Position numbers and translations under genes: made by a program. A stretch of DNA of 64,000 nt from Cucumis sativus (taxonomy: Eukaryota > Streptophyta > Magnoliopsida > Cucurbitales > Cucurbitaceae). Shown piece by piece: positions 37,901-49,446 of the stretch (its first letter is position 1; the number at the start of each line of letters is the position of its first letter). Location: assembly GCF_000004075.3 (NCBI RefSeq), contig NC_026660.2:20959498-21023497 (forward strand), read 5' to 3'. A model generated the notes under the pieces. It worked only from the letters and a program-made list of their open reading frames with translations, was not told the origin of the DNA and searched no databases.

Positions 37901-40850
37901 ATTATAACCCCACCTTCGGAGAAGTGGTTCCCAACAAGCTTTTACACAAACAGTCACCTCAAAGATTCCCAAAATAGTACCTTTTCCATGCATATATAGG
38001 AACCCCACACCGCCTTACACAAAATAACAAAAGAACAAATAAACTAGAGTAAATAAACTAAAATCAACCATTAACCAGATGGTGAATTCCCATTTCTACC
38101 CTTCCGAACATAAGTGTGTATAATGGGTGGTGTGGTCTAATACAAACCTAAGGATATTTGATAGATATGTCAGGGGGACGAGTGTCTAGGGGCCTATGAT
38201 TTGAAAAGGGTGTTGTAAAATTGGCCAAACATTTTATCCAACATTATATCAAAACCTTTTTATAACATCCTACAAGTTACCTCAGGAGCTATAGCCATTA
38301 AGTTCCAACTACCTGCTTGTCTTAAATAGGAGACCAAGAGACATAAACAATCTTTCTTCAATTAAATCAAGATTCAAAGTATTAACTGGTGGTGAGTTAG
38401 AAGAAATGATAGGCTCACTTTTCCATGAATAATATAAGGGTGCCACGGTTTGAGAACTTAAGAGCTTTAATGGATGCCACAAAAAGAAGCCTTGGGAATC
38501 TCAAAAGACATTGCATGGGAAGAATGGCCGTCGACAATGGCAGGCGTCAAGATTTCTCAAGATATTGCTTATTTTATACAGTTTGTCAATGGCCATGCAG
38601 ACTAGATTCATTTAAAACACCAATTCATGGTTTAATGAAGACAATCTCTCCTATCTCTTGACTTGCCTTCATCTTCCATGACTTTGTGCTGACGGTTTAA
38701 TTTCAAAGAATTTTTTTAAAAAATCAAGGAAAGAACTCCATTCGTTTATAGCAAAAAAATAATATAGAACAACTAATGTACGTTCAAAGGCTTAGAAGGT
38801 AGACAACATTTATTGGAATCAATGCCCATATAACTTTCCATAATAAATATATACTTCGGTAAGAAACGATGAAAAAATTAAAGCCCAAAAACAAATACAA
38901 CCAAGTTGGTTGGTGGTAGAGATAGAGAGAACTACTAGTCCAAAAGACTACAAAAGCAACCACCTTCCAGTCGTTAATAATGTTCCACTATCCCAATGGA
39001 TAAAGAAACGAAAGCATAATATGGTCACAAAAGTTGAAGGAAAACATATAAGTACTTGGTTAATAAAGAAACTTACAAACTGTGACTTCTTCCTCATTCA
39101 TTCCCAAAAACTGAGCTGTATCATGGACGCTTATTGTAGAATAGGCAGAGACCAGCAACTGAAACATTCGCCTCCTGTAAAGATCTGCAATATGGAAACA
39201 GGAAGTATTTTCATGTTCAAGATTCATATCATATTTTTTTAATTCTTGGGAGATTTGTTTTGGAATAGTTTGATTTTGTTTGATTGAAATTCCTTTTGAA
39301 AAATTTTTATCGTCTTTTTTGTTCAGCTTTTTGTATATTCCTTCATTCTGATCAATGTAAGCTTGGTTTCTTACCAAAATCAACTCTGGTTATGTTTGGG
39401 AAGAAAAATAGGAGAAAACATGAAGGGTTTTTTATTGTATCATTGTTGTGGGGTGTGCATTTCATCTCTCTTTTGGGAGGAGAGAAGGGTTGTTGAGCTG
39501 TTTCTCATATTTCTAAATGGGGTACGTGTGTAAATTTACTAGCTTACCAAGGGAATGTTTTGGCTGTCTTTGAAAGAGGAATAAGTTAAAGAGACTTGCC
39601 TGAAAATGCAGCTAATAGGCCTTGAACTTCTTGGCACCAATCCAATTCGTGAATAGCCTCGTATACACCCCTATGGTCCCGAACCCATAGTTTTTGGCCA
39701 ATTTTCCAAATGGCAACCAGTTCTGGTCGGTTTTCTTTGATAGTAGAAGGTATTGATTTCCAGAGAAATCGAGCACTATTGCTGCAAGAAACCACTAAAC
39801 AGTTAAAAGCCAGCTGATAATCCACAAATCTAGGTAAGGAAACTCATCTTCAACCAAGAGTTATCATAGGAATTACCGAAATATGAAAACATTTAACCAA
39901 AAAATTGAGTGGAAGAAAAAATGAGGGAAAAGGAAGAAACAAAACAAATCCAAAACAGAAATTGAACAGCGAGTTCAAGATAATGCACAATAATTTACAC
40001 AAGGATTTTGCCATGGCAACCCAAAATGAGATAGATGTAGAAGATAAATTAAAATATTATAGAAGAGAGCTGATGGCCAAATAATGAAACCCAATGTATT
40101 TCGAAACAAATAACTCCAACGTAACACTATAGAGCCCTAACAGCAAGTGAAGAACTAAAGTATATTTTTTAGGAACATCAGCAAGGCAATTTCAACCATA
40201 TATAACAACTTTCTTTTCAAATAGACAAAGAATTCTGAGCCAGGAAAATCCCTCACAAGGAAAACTAAGAACCATTTAAAACCCTCAAAAACCGATTGAG
40301 ACTTGAGTCGATAATCAACGAAAACATTACCAAAACACACTCTCCTCCTGGTCCGGTGCCCCAACATATGTTGTTTTTCTTTTCTTTACAAGGAAACAAA
40401 AAATTTCAAATGTAGTTCCAAAGAGCTCATTTAGGAGAGTGAAACCAACCAACCGAAATGACCCAAAAAGTAAAATGGCGATTAAAACCCAGATCAAAAT
40501 CCAAAAACCACAAAACTTCCGACCATAAAAGCCCAGTACCACAATCAATCCATCTAAAAGGAAAATGATCTTACATGTCATCAACGTAAAAGTAGCCAAG
40601 AAAATGGATGGCGTAAGGCCATTCATCCTTATAAGCGATGCCCTCGGCTGCAGCCTATGAAATTTCGAACAAATCACAGAGGATAGTTGAGGTTATGAAT
40701 AGGGAAACGTATGGAAAAAGAAAAAGGAAAATTGAAGTTAACGAAAAACAGAGAGAAAATAGTTGCCTGAAGCATGAGATCGTCACAAATATCAGCAATC
40801 TTGTCGTAAGATTTGGAAGCCAAAGCCTCAGTGAGACGACCAAAATCCAT
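31928..40850 (-). CDS. CSN8: COP9 signalosome complex subunit 8
   Basis: Smallest PCI subunit of the COP9 signalosome, which removes NEDD8/RUB from cullins and represses photomorphogenesis in darkness. Exons 40850-40767, 40654-40575, 39781-39600, 39184-39077 and 32067-31928 join to 197 residues, the same length as I recall for the Arabidopsis protein. Landmarks: KSYDKIADICDDLMLQ, DEWPYAIHFLGYFYVDD, SARFLWKSIP, IGQKLWVRDHRGVYEAI, the PCI part RRRMFQLLVSAYSTISVHD, and the end KLQRLTEYVFHLEH. Two of its four introns use GC donors: intron 1 (CTTCAG|GCAACT) and intron 3 (TTTCAG|GCAAGT). In both cases no GT donor keeps frame. Intron 4 (39076-32068) is 7.0 kb and packed with transposon debris. The last exon is therefore far from the rest. 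Confidence 0.94.
32711..33032 (+). mobile_element. Solo LTR (322 bp), TSD AATCC
   Basis: Starts TGTAAGGGACC and ends CACCTAACA, flanked by perfect 5-bp duplications AATCC (32706-32710 and 33033-33037). A TATA-like GTTATAAATAGAGG lies at about 32812-32825, in the position expected for an LTR promoter. It is antisense to CSN8. It is similar in plan to the other two solo LTRs here but is a different sequence family. Confidence 0.85.
34233..34470 (+). mobile_element. Solo LTR (238 bp), same family as 5748-6038, TSD GCCTC
   Basis: Starts TGTTAGATACCTAGATTAG and ends GTTCTATCA, flanked by perfect GCCTC duplications (34228-34232 and 34471-34475). It shares start, TATA region (GGTTATAAATAGGAAG) and end with the copy in RRF intron 6 but is about 50 bp shorter. 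It is antisense to CSN8. Confidence 0.88.
35570..36900 (-). mobile_element. LINE relic: RT C-terminus, zinc-binding RT region, 3' tail
   Basis: Minus strand, high to low coordinate: around 36800-36640 an EFHWFGSR-like, then DDRGLGIIDIRLCNLAFLAK stretch typical of the end of plant LINE reverse transcriptase; around 36190-35990 KKIWKLP..TIKFFLGNLATLALL followed by a CSFCQKD..NHIFFHFS-like zinc-binding pattern; near 35570 an ATCAATGAAAAC..A-rich 3' tail. The order matches a LINE open frame 2. Many stops and frameshifts make it dead. Confidence 0.65.
37180..37260 (-). mobile_element. LINE-like 3' tail
   Basis: Minus strand reads TTTCATTACATCAATGAAAAGC then TTTGTTTCCTTTAAAAAAG, the same terminal pattern as at 27936, 35570 and 60930. 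A body would lie at higher coordinates but was not recognised. Confidence 0.4.
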
Positions 40851-41380
40851 GATTTCACTCTCTTCTCCTCTTCCTCTTCCCCTCCTACTCTAAAATGATA
40901 TTCAGCTCAGCTACTTTCTCTGTCATATCATTTAACTTTTTGGATTTTAAAACTAACCTACAAATAGTAAAACCCCAACTGGGCGTTAGGTAATCAACAA
41001 TCGATTATGTAATTGAGTTAGACAGTAAAAAACTAATTCTTCGATAAGGGATACTAACAATCGAAGAGATTTATTATCTTATTGTTTGTATTAATTCATA
41101 TTGGTTAGGGTATATTTTTCACATTGTTATTAAGATTTAAGAATATATGTTTGTGTTTAGATTCTTGAGTTTATATGTTTGGGATAATTTTTTGAATTTT
41201 AAAAAAATAAAGAAATTTTTTAGAAACAAAATTTATAAAATATTTACAACCTATATTTTTTTATCGCTCAATTTCATGACTAATTTTTCTTCCTTTTGTT
41301 GCTTTGTGTTTTTCTTATATAATGATTTTTCTTACTGAATCTCTCTCATTGTTTTTGTAGCCAATGGAATGTCGTCGCGT

Positions 41381-42090
41381 TGTTGAGATAATTATTTGAT
41401 GTATGTCCTAGTTTATTGTATCAATTGATCTCATTTGAACTCGACATTTGTACATTATAGCACTGGAGTTTTAGTTCAAGTGAAAGTATATTGGTTTATA
41501 TCTTAAAACTCGTAGTTTGTAAATGTTAAACAATTTTTTATTATTCAATAACATTGTTATTGAGGTATTATTTAGAATAAATGTGATTTGCTCATTATAA
41601 TTATGAATTCAATAAACTAAAGTTTCTTGACTATAGTATAAACACAACTTTGAATAATGACATAAAAGTTGATCAAGTTTAAGTCGATTGTATAAATGGT
41701 TTATACATAAATACTGATAGGTTTGAGCATTTTATCTAGGGATGCTATAGATATGTTTCACTTTGTATTTGATACAGACAACGTGATTCTAGATCGCTTA
41801 TGTAGAGACATGTGAGTGGGGGTGTTTTAAGCAAAGAGTTTGTATAAGATCGAACCATGAAATATTCATTTTTATGTTACAACATTGTTTATTGTTTTAA
41901 ACTAATTATTTCGAATTCAATGACTAAGGTAACTCGATCTTAATTCTTAGGTAATTGTGAACTCTTGTTTATTCAAGATTGTCCTTATATCTGTATAGAT
42001 TAGAGCAACTCAATAGTGGTGGCTCAATAAGTCTCTCATTTCAGGAGTAAGATCGACTAAATAGCTGGGAACATAGGGTATAAGACGAAT
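41381..42090 (+). repeat. LTR-like repeat family, copy B
   Basis: Begins TGTTGAGATAATT and runs through the landmarks shared with copies A, C and D (ATTCAATAAACT, GTAGAGACATGTGAGTG, GTATAAGATCGAACC, AAGGTAACTCGATCTTAATTC, GGGTATAAGACG). It faces copy D, with which it makes an inverted pair. Confidence 0.5.
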
Positions 42091-42099
42091 TTCAATCTG

Positions 42100-43705
42100 A
42101 CATGCTTCTAGGGTTAGTAGAGAAGGTTATTCCATCAAGTGTTGACTTCGAGACTTACGAACATTTAGAAATTTTAGCAAAATTCTCTAACCATCGACAT
42201 CCTCTTACACAGTCAAATTGTGTATTTATATATAGCCAAAAAATTTACAAATCCTATTTGCATATTGATTTGACCATTAACAATCACTAACTAGATTTGG
42301 TCGACAAATTTCTTGATGAACAACACACCAAGCATTTCACCAAAATTGGGATAATTCCACTCACTAACTAAGGTCTAAGTCAACCTCTAATTTTCAAGGG
42401 TCAAAAGTCAACATTTTTACTAAAAATAAAAAACTTCTTTCACTATCGATGGACTAATTTAAAATTAATTAAATTTCACTTAATTTGAATCAATATGGTT
42501 GACCTAACTCGAATCCTTATTCAAATTCTCCATACTTCAATCCTATTTAAATAACATTTTTCTCTCAATTTGTAATCGTAAATTATATCAAATATCATTA
42601 ACAACTCCATTTTAAACAATTTGAGCAAATCAAATTCCTCTATCACTATGTTCTAAGTTTAATTTCACAACATGCTAGTAGAGAGATATAATAATGGACT
42701 CACAGATCATGAGCTTCAACAATTCGAGATTAACTAGCTAAACTTTTTCAACCGAGTTAATAAACATTCATTAACTAAATGAGATTGTTCATTATAGTTT
42801 GTAGCTACACCCTTCTCACTGTAGAAATATTTGTGTCCATCTGATATAAGCAAAATAGTAAGTCAATTATTCACACAAATTTTTCGTAATCTTGGCTATG
42901 TCGATTTACCATTTTACCCCTAAGATTACATCTTTGTTTCTTAAGTCTCCACTGATCTTTTAAAAAACAATTGGTTTATGATCCAACCACTAAACGGAAT
43001 CCCTCTCTGGCCAATGAGAAGACAAGGCCCCTTTGTTCATGATTTGAAGTCTGTACTTAAGAGAACAAATTACCTTCTAACCCTAAAAATGGGCAAGAGT
43101 GAATTTTGTCTTGCACTATACGTTCCTAGCTAATTCACTCGGTTTTATTTGTGCAATGGTAGGTATCTGGATCAGCATTGTTGAACTATCCTCACCTATA
43201 CCGATTTAAGAATAATCTCGGATAAACAGAAATTCGTAATTAGAGGATTAAGGTCAAGTTACCTAGGTCATCAAAGTCGAAATAGTCAATGTTAAACAAG
43301 TAACGGTGTTAGATTGAAAAAGTGACTATTTTATAGTCTGATCTTATACAATCTCTTTTCATAGAACACACCACTCGCATGTCTCCATATGTGCGTCTCG
43401 GTACCATTTCGCTTGTATGAAGTAAAAAGTGGGTCATATTCATAGTATCCTTAGAATAAGGTGCACAATTGTATTCATGTACTATAGACCGTTTAAACTA
43501 TTACTCAAACTTAATCCACGTTTATATCACTACATAAAGTTCAAGTAATCATACAGGGTAGTCAAAGAACCTTGTTTATTGGATTTTGAATCAACTTTCT
43601 TATTCAATAACAACTTATTGAACAATAGTTCAAATTAACTTCACAAAAAAAATATAATAGTTTAACATTCACACATCATTCAGTTCTAGAACATAAAACT
43701 CAACA
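42100..43705 (-). repeat. LTR-like repeat family, copy D (longest, about 1.6 kb)
   Basis: On the minus strand it starts TGTTGAGTTTTATGTTC at 43705 and continues through all family landmarks (GAGACATGCGAGTGGTGTG, TATAAGATCAGAC) to a TATA-like CTATATATAAATACACA near 42240-42224. The last part resembles the R/U5 side of an LTR. The lower boundary is approximate. Confidence 0.5.
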
Positions 43706-44466
43706 TCTATAACTATCTTATTCATATACATCCTCAAGTTTTAACATTAAAGCATTATAACTTGAACTTATAACAATAAAGATTGCAATCCTCATTCATC
43801 ATCTAAAAAAATATTAAAAGAACAATCATTACTATTCATTTTTAGGTTAAATTATTGAAAATAAAGTTCCAATACTAATCTTCAATAGTTGCTACTACTA
43901 GAAACATATAAAAGGCAGACAAATTATCAAAGTATAAAATGGCAAATGACTTAAATGTAGAAAGTTGAATCAATTTTCATTAATAGCGCATTATAATTTC
44001 AAACTTTTATTCCAATAAAAAAAAGACTTTTACTACTTGTCATTACACATAAAAATAATTTACCGACCTGATAGAAAGTGATAGAATATTGTCAATTTCT
44101 ATTATACATATACACTATATATTATTGTTTATTTGTACATTTTGACAAGAGGTATAGATAAAAAATCTAAAATGAACTCATATGTATAATGAAACGAACA
44201 TATATTTTTAATATAAATTTCATCATTGATTTTACATCTTCATTCTTTTGACTATTTTTTTTTTTAAATTTCATGTTGGGATCGTAAATAATTTGTCAAA
44301 TTCTTTTATTTTTAAAAATTCCACTAATTACAACATACCAAAATTATATAAATCAAAATAATTAAAAAAAAAGAATAAAGAGAGTTAACTTTTTAATGGC
44401 GGTCAATTTTGCAAAGAGCAGCAACCAACAAACCTTCTTCATTCTTGATTCTTGAAGCTCTCGTTA
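43706..44466. other. Intergenic DNA and FLA promoter
   Basis: AT-rich. Contains the promoter of the fasciclin-like gene, but no clear TATA box at a convincing distance from 44467 was singled out. Confidence 0.4.
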
Positions 44467-45492
44467 ATGGCGTTTCAAGTCCGAATGATGATCGGCCTCC
44501 GTCTCCATGTCGCTATCCTCATGATTTCCCTCCTCCTAACCAAAACCTCCTTCGTCTCTTCCATTCCTACGCAAGAGCTCGACGCAATGCTCTCCGTTGT
44601 CAGAGCTCAAGGCTACAATCTCTTCTCCAATGCCATAACCACTTCCGACCTCTATCTCGATCTCCTTACCGCCGCCCCCAACGCCTCCTTCACCCTCTTC
44701 GCCCCTACCGACTCCTCTCTTTTCGCTATCGCCATGACTCAGTCCGCCTCCGCCTACACCGCCACTCTCCGCTACCACTGCCTCCCTCGCCGCTTCTCTC
44801 TTTTCGATCTCAACCGCCTCCCTTCCCAGGTTCCAATCCAGACTCTTCTTCCCTCACAGTATGTTTCTCTCACTCGCCGCCTTCGCGGATCAAGTTCCGA
44901 CGCCATTTTCGTCAACGGTGTTAACATTGTTCTCCCTGGATTGTACTACAGCCGTCACGTTGCGGTCCATGGCTTAGAAGGAATTCTCAGTCTGCATTCT
45001 CAGATCCAATTTCCCTACTATTCTCTTCCTCCTCTTTCGCCGTTTCTCCCTAGCGCTCCCAGTAGTTTTCCGCCTAAAGAGAACAGAGATTTCACAGGTC
45101 CGGCCGCTGATCGTTCAATCGGCATCTCCTCTGTATTTCCACCGCTTAGTCCGAGCAATTCTTTGAACAAAACTATTGATCTTCCATTTAATCATACATT
45201 TCTTGGTCCTTCACCGGAACGATCCAATTTCCAATTCGAGCCGCCGGTAACTTCCTCTGTTTCGCCATCGACGATCAGTCCAATACTTCCGCCGGCCGTT
45301 TCTAATGAAGTAACTCCGTCGACGCCATTGACGAGCACCTCAGCAGCGTGGATGATGAAACCAGAAGACGGTTTGAACGGGGAAACAGTGGATGAGTATG
45401 ATCCATCGAATTGGATGGCATTCGGATTCACGGAAGAAAATTCAAAAAACGTTGATGTTGAAGATAGTCATCCTCGTCCAAATGTACTGTAG
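44467..45492 (+). CDS. Fasciclin-like arabinogalactan protein, single FAS1 domain
   Basis: Secreted cell-wall/plasma-membrane-associated glycoprotein of the FLA family, most like the FLA19/20/21 group. Intronless, 341 residues from the ATG at 44467. Signal peptide about residues 1-32. One FAS1 domain follows (about 36-180): H1 motif FTLFAPTDSSLF (75-86), central YH motif LRYHCLPRR (101-109), and the end VHGLEGILSLHSQI (167-180). After it comes a long Pro/Ser/Thr-rich region, suitable for O-glycosylation, with N-glycosylation sequons NKT and NHT. The C-terminus (DSHPRPNVL) is hydrophilic, so there is no GPI-addition signal, unlike many FLAs. Codon use is C-rich in the first half. Confidence 0.92.
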   Translation: MAFQVRMMIGLRLHVAILMISLLLTKTSFVSSIPTQELDAMLSVVRAQGYNLFSNAITTSDLYLDLLTAAPNASFTLFAPTDSSLFAIAMTQSASAYTATLRYHCLPRRFSLFDLNRLPSQVPIQTLLPSQYVSLTRRLRGSSSDAIFVNGVNIVLPGLYYSRHVAVHGLEGILSLHSQIQFPYYSLPPLSPFLPSAPSSFPPKENRDFTGPAADRSIGISSVFPPLSPSNSLNKTIDLPFNHTFLGPSPERSNFQFEPPVTSSVSPSTISPILPPAVSNEVTPSTPLTSTSAAWMMKPEDGLNGETVDEYDPSNWMAFGFTEENSKNVDVEDSHPRPNVL

Positions 45493-47000
45493 CAGCGTCT
45501 TTGCATTCTTCTGGATTTGAAGCAGGTATTGATTCTTTCTTGTAATTTCTTCCATTGATGGCTTTAAATTGCAGATGAACTTCATTTTTGATTCATACAA
45601 ATTAACTCGTATGGAAAAATTTTGTGCATTTGATCTGAGTTTCGTTTTGAAGAATGGAATCACGAGTTTTCACTATTGGTCTTTTCCTTTTGTTCTTTTC
45701 TATTAGAATGGTAAAAGCACTTATTGTTGCCTTTTCAAGTATCACACTATTACTTGTTAAACTTTCTCTCATAACTAACTATATTGTTACTACATTAATT
45801 CAATTCAATTCCTATTGTAGCAATTTTGTTTGTCACCTTAATACCTTTTGAATTCTAATTAGTTTATATATACATTTGAAAACAAATTTAATTAAAGTTT
45901 TAACCATAGGGTTTTTCACAAAATTTATTACAATTTTCAAATAGTAAATATTTTGTCGATTTTTTTTAAATAATATTTTTTTCATTAAAATCTGATATGT
46001 TGTGAGTAAATTGTTCTATTTTTGTTATCTAATCATTTTTAGATAAAAAATAATAGTGGTAAATATTATAATTAAATATAGCACTATATTTTTAAAATAT
46101 TACAAATAGAGAAAAATTTGTTGAAGTTTATAAATTATAAAAGTCTATCATTGATTATGTTGTATATATTGCTTTATCATTGATATGTAATTTTTTTTTA
46201 ACCGTCAGTGTGTAATTTATTGTTATTCCTAACGTTGTTATCGTTGTAAGAAGCCATTGAATAAATATAGCTTAGTTATTAAATCTAGTTTAACACTTGA
46301 TGTGTGGTACATGTATATTTGGTTTTAAATAATTTTAATGGTACAAAGGGACTTACTAAATTTATTAATTTACTTGATACGTTTTTTAATTTTAGGAATT
46401 TATTAGATATACAAACTCGATAAAATTTCACTAAAAAATTTAAAGAGTGAAGTTGTAATTTAATCTAATGTTTGAATTTCAAATTGAGAATTTTGATTTC
46501 TTGAATATTGATTTTAAATATTTCCCATTTGAATAACTTTTTTAATTTAAAAAATTAACCATAAAGTCGACACATTAAAAATATTTTAAAACTAATGAAG
46601 AATTTTTTTTTTTTGTTAGTAGTAAAAACTAATTCGTTTATATACCTTAATTTAAATAAATTTAATAAATTACAATCTTAAAATTGATCAAACAAACGCA
46701 AGAAATTTCAGTCAATTATATTATGTCACCTAATGATTATAATTTGATTAAATTTTTGGTAGTTAAAGTTTTTTCATATTCAATCCAATGCAAGCTCGTA
46801 ATGAAAATTTGGCCAAACAAGGGATTCGAACCTATCAAGAAAATGAGGCTAAGTTCAAGTCCTAATCCAACAGATAAATGGGTTCAATCTCAAGTCCAAC
46901 AAGCAAATGAACCCAAGCTCAAGTCCAACGAGCAAATGAGCCTAAATCCAAGTCCACCTAAAACTCATGAAATTTTTCTATAAATAGATATTTTTGTCAT
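45493..47000. other. FLA 3' region and AT-rich intergenic DNA
   Basis: AT-rich, with no gene seen. Around 46830-46980 there is a short imperfect repeat of CAAGTCCAAC(A/G)AGCAAATGA of about 29-30 bp period, typical of sequence just before a retrotransposon LTR TATA region. Confidence 0.4.
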
Positions 47001-47400
47001 TCATTTAAGGAAAAACTGGGTTGAAGAAAGAATTGGAGCTCTGAAGTACTGTTATGAAAAATTGAATATTCAAACCTCTAAAGTTCGTATCAACCTCGAG
47101 ATCAACATCTTCTAAAAAATTGAAGACTTAGAAGATCAAATTTTCCTTGGATTTCAGAAGATCGAAATTCAAATCGATTTGCAACTACAACATCCTAAAG
47201 ACCGAAGATTAAGAAATTCTAAGTTTTAACTTGTATTCAAGAAAAAGCATCAAATGAGTAAATATTAGAGATTGTATCCGCTATATCAATCAATACACAA
47301 TGCTCAATTCCACGAACTACATTTCTTCGAAATCGCGTGTGAACAATCATAACCCAAAATTCTTAGCTTTTGTAGATTGGGTGACATAAATAAATGAAAT
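46830..47400. repeat. LTR-like segment (unbounded)
   Basis: A 29-30 bp imperfect tandem repeat is followed by TCTATAAATAGATA and then a transcribed-looking region. This resembles an LTR U3/R junction, but no termini or target duplication were found. Confidence 0.3.
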
Positions 47401-48960
47401 TTAAGAAAAAAATAAAATAAAATGTATAGCACATTAAAATAATTGTATATGTAACACAAATTAATAAATAACTAAAATAGTCACGTGCATCCAACATTTT
47501 GAAATCTTCTTTCAAAGTTTCTCAAATTAGAAGCTAATATTGATAGCAACTATTATAGATATCTTCTCTCACTCCTAGATGCTATTATTGATATAACTAC
47601 CATCATTGAATCAACCAAAATTCATACTAAACTCAAAGAAGACATATTCATCTTAGCGGTTCGCATAAATTCTTTTGAATCCATTAAGCTTATAGGTACA
47701 TGTTGTAACATTCAAAAGCAAGAAAACTCTCCATCTTGATAACGATTAGTTAATTGGATTCAAATTGGAAATTAAAAAAATGAGAGATCAATTTCTACCA
47801 AAGCAAGATTGTAATTCAATTAAAGATTGAAATTAGAAAGCCAACTAGACATGATTCTCGAGAAAGAGTTGCTGAAATTTTCATTTCCAAAGTAAGTATC
47901 TTAGTGCTACATAATTTCCAAAGTAGTTTCAAGAAAAAATTCAAACAATGGAGACATTTCTCGATAGAAATGAGAGAATTTTTATTGATATTTAAAGAAA
48001 ATATAATATATATCACGATGAAATAGAGAGTTTTGTAATAAATTAAACACGGTATGTGTGACGATGGAATTGAGAGATAATTTTGATCGATCTTGAGAGG
48101 TGTTTGGTAATAAGGTAGAATACTTATAGAACCATTTTGGTAGACTACCTCTAAAGGGTAGTTAAAGGCCCCTATGTTGGTTATGTTTGTCTACAAATAG
48201 CACAAAGGGGCTCATTTGTTTTCATCCACATGAAGCATCAATAAAGCTCACCCATCCATTCACTCGAACTCCCTCGTACGTGCTCGGTCTACTATCTCTC
48301 TCTCTCTCTTACAAGTCTAAGATCTCAACAAGGACACCTTAGTGTCACACGTGTAATTGTATGAAATTAACAACTACGTGAATCATATTATGCTTTTATT
48401 CAAGTTCAAAATATTAAAGTTGCATCAAATTCATATTAAGGCATAATTCTAAACTTATCCAAAAGCAAAATTGAAGTAAAATTCAAAAGTGATTGATGTA
48501 ACAAAATCAAGAAAAGTTTTTGGTTTCAAATTAAAGTTTGGGCATATTCCAAGTTAAAATCTATGTTCTTATCCTCAAATCAAATTAAGTTAAAGACAGC
48601 CTCAAATTCATCTTTAGGTGAAATTTGATTTTAAGCTTCGGTACAATCCAAATTCATCCTTCAATTTCACTCCAAATTCAAGCCAAGTGTCTCAGCTAAA
48701 GGTTCAAACTTGGCCTACAGGTTTAAGTTTGGTTGGCGTATAGATTTAAATTATTTTTATTATTTTTTATGATAAATAAAAAGAACATTTTCAAAAATAA
48801 TAAAATAAATTAAAATATAATTTTTTAAATTTGGTTAATGTTAGAATTTCTATCCATATATTCATAAGTATATAAGTGTTTATCAATATTTATTATTGGT
48901 AAAATCGATAAATATTTTATCAAATTTTCTATTTTTGAATGATGAATAAAAGTTATTTCA
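47401..48960. other. Intergenic DNA upstream of the bZIP gene
   Basis: No coding gene was recognised. At 48110-48380 a segment with GTCTACAAATAGC, CAATAAAG and a (CT)n run looks like part of another LTR, but its ends could not be defined. Confidence 0.4.
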
Positions 48961-48995
48961 AAAAAGAAAAAAATAATAAAAAGTAGCATGTGTCA

Positions 48996-49034
48996 GTTGC
49001 CACGTAAGCACGTAGCCACATCCCATTATATAGA
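48996..49034 (+). promoter_or_regulatory. ACGT-element pair and TATA box of the bZIP gene
   Basis: GCCACGTAAGCACGTAGCC (from 48999) contains two ACGT cores at 49002 and 49010, eight bases apart, in ABRE/G-box-like contexts. A TATA box (TTATATAGA, 49026-49034) follows within 15 bases. The ATG is about 410 bases downstream, leaving a long microsatellite-rich leader. Confidence 0.55.
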
Positions 49035-49183
49035 AATAAAAGTAGAAAAAGAGAATAGAAATAAAATATAATTAGTAATAATAAAAAAATGAAAAGTTGA
49101 TTGATAGAAGCGGAGGAAAAGATCCTGAAGGCTTTCAGTATAATTCTTAACTCAAATCTATATGTATTTATATGTAATGTCTT

Positions 49184-49396
49184 CCCTTCCCTTCCCTTCC
49201 CTTGCCTTGCCTTCTTCATCGTCATCGTCATCGTCATCGTTATCATCTCTCCTTCTTCAACTTTCAATTCAAACACACGATCAATTTTCGTCTCTTTCAT
49301 TTCAAACTCTACCAAAATTCACAATCCCAAATCACTATTTCTTCACTTCTAATTTCTTTATTTTGTTTAATCCTTCTTCTTCTTCTTCTTCAACCT
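49184..49396 (+). repeat. Microsatellites in the bZIP 5' leader
   Basis: Three simple repeats: (CCCTT)n at about 49184-49203, (TCATCG)n/(TCG TCA)n at about 49217-49240, and (CTT)n at about 49373-49393. All lie between the TATA box and the ATG, so they are probably transcribed. Confidence 0.8.
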
Positions 49397-49446
49397 TCCA
49401 CAGTTTTCACCTCTAATTTTGACTTCCTTACCCTACAATTTCGCCC

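Larger units (their letters stand above)
32068..39076 (-). other. CSN8 intron 4, 7.0 kb, transposon-rich
   Basis: Donor GTTT|GTAAGT, acceptor ATTTGCAG. It contains two solo LTRs (32711-33032, 34233-34470), a minus-strand LINE relic (about 35570-36900) and at least one further LINE-like tail (about 37180). Several open stretches of 60-98 codons lie within it, none with gene-like features. No independent gene was recognised. Confidence 0.75.

Noticed and set aside
44409-44924. 171-codon frame overlapping the FLA gene, and a minus-strand frame at 44536-44778
   Set aside because: Shadows of the C-rich, intact FLA frame, which has a signal peptide and FAS1 motifs.
46800-46830. tRNA-like GGTTCGAATCCC on the minus strand
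   Set aside because: Only the B-box-like word is present; no A-box or acceptor stem at tRNA spacing.
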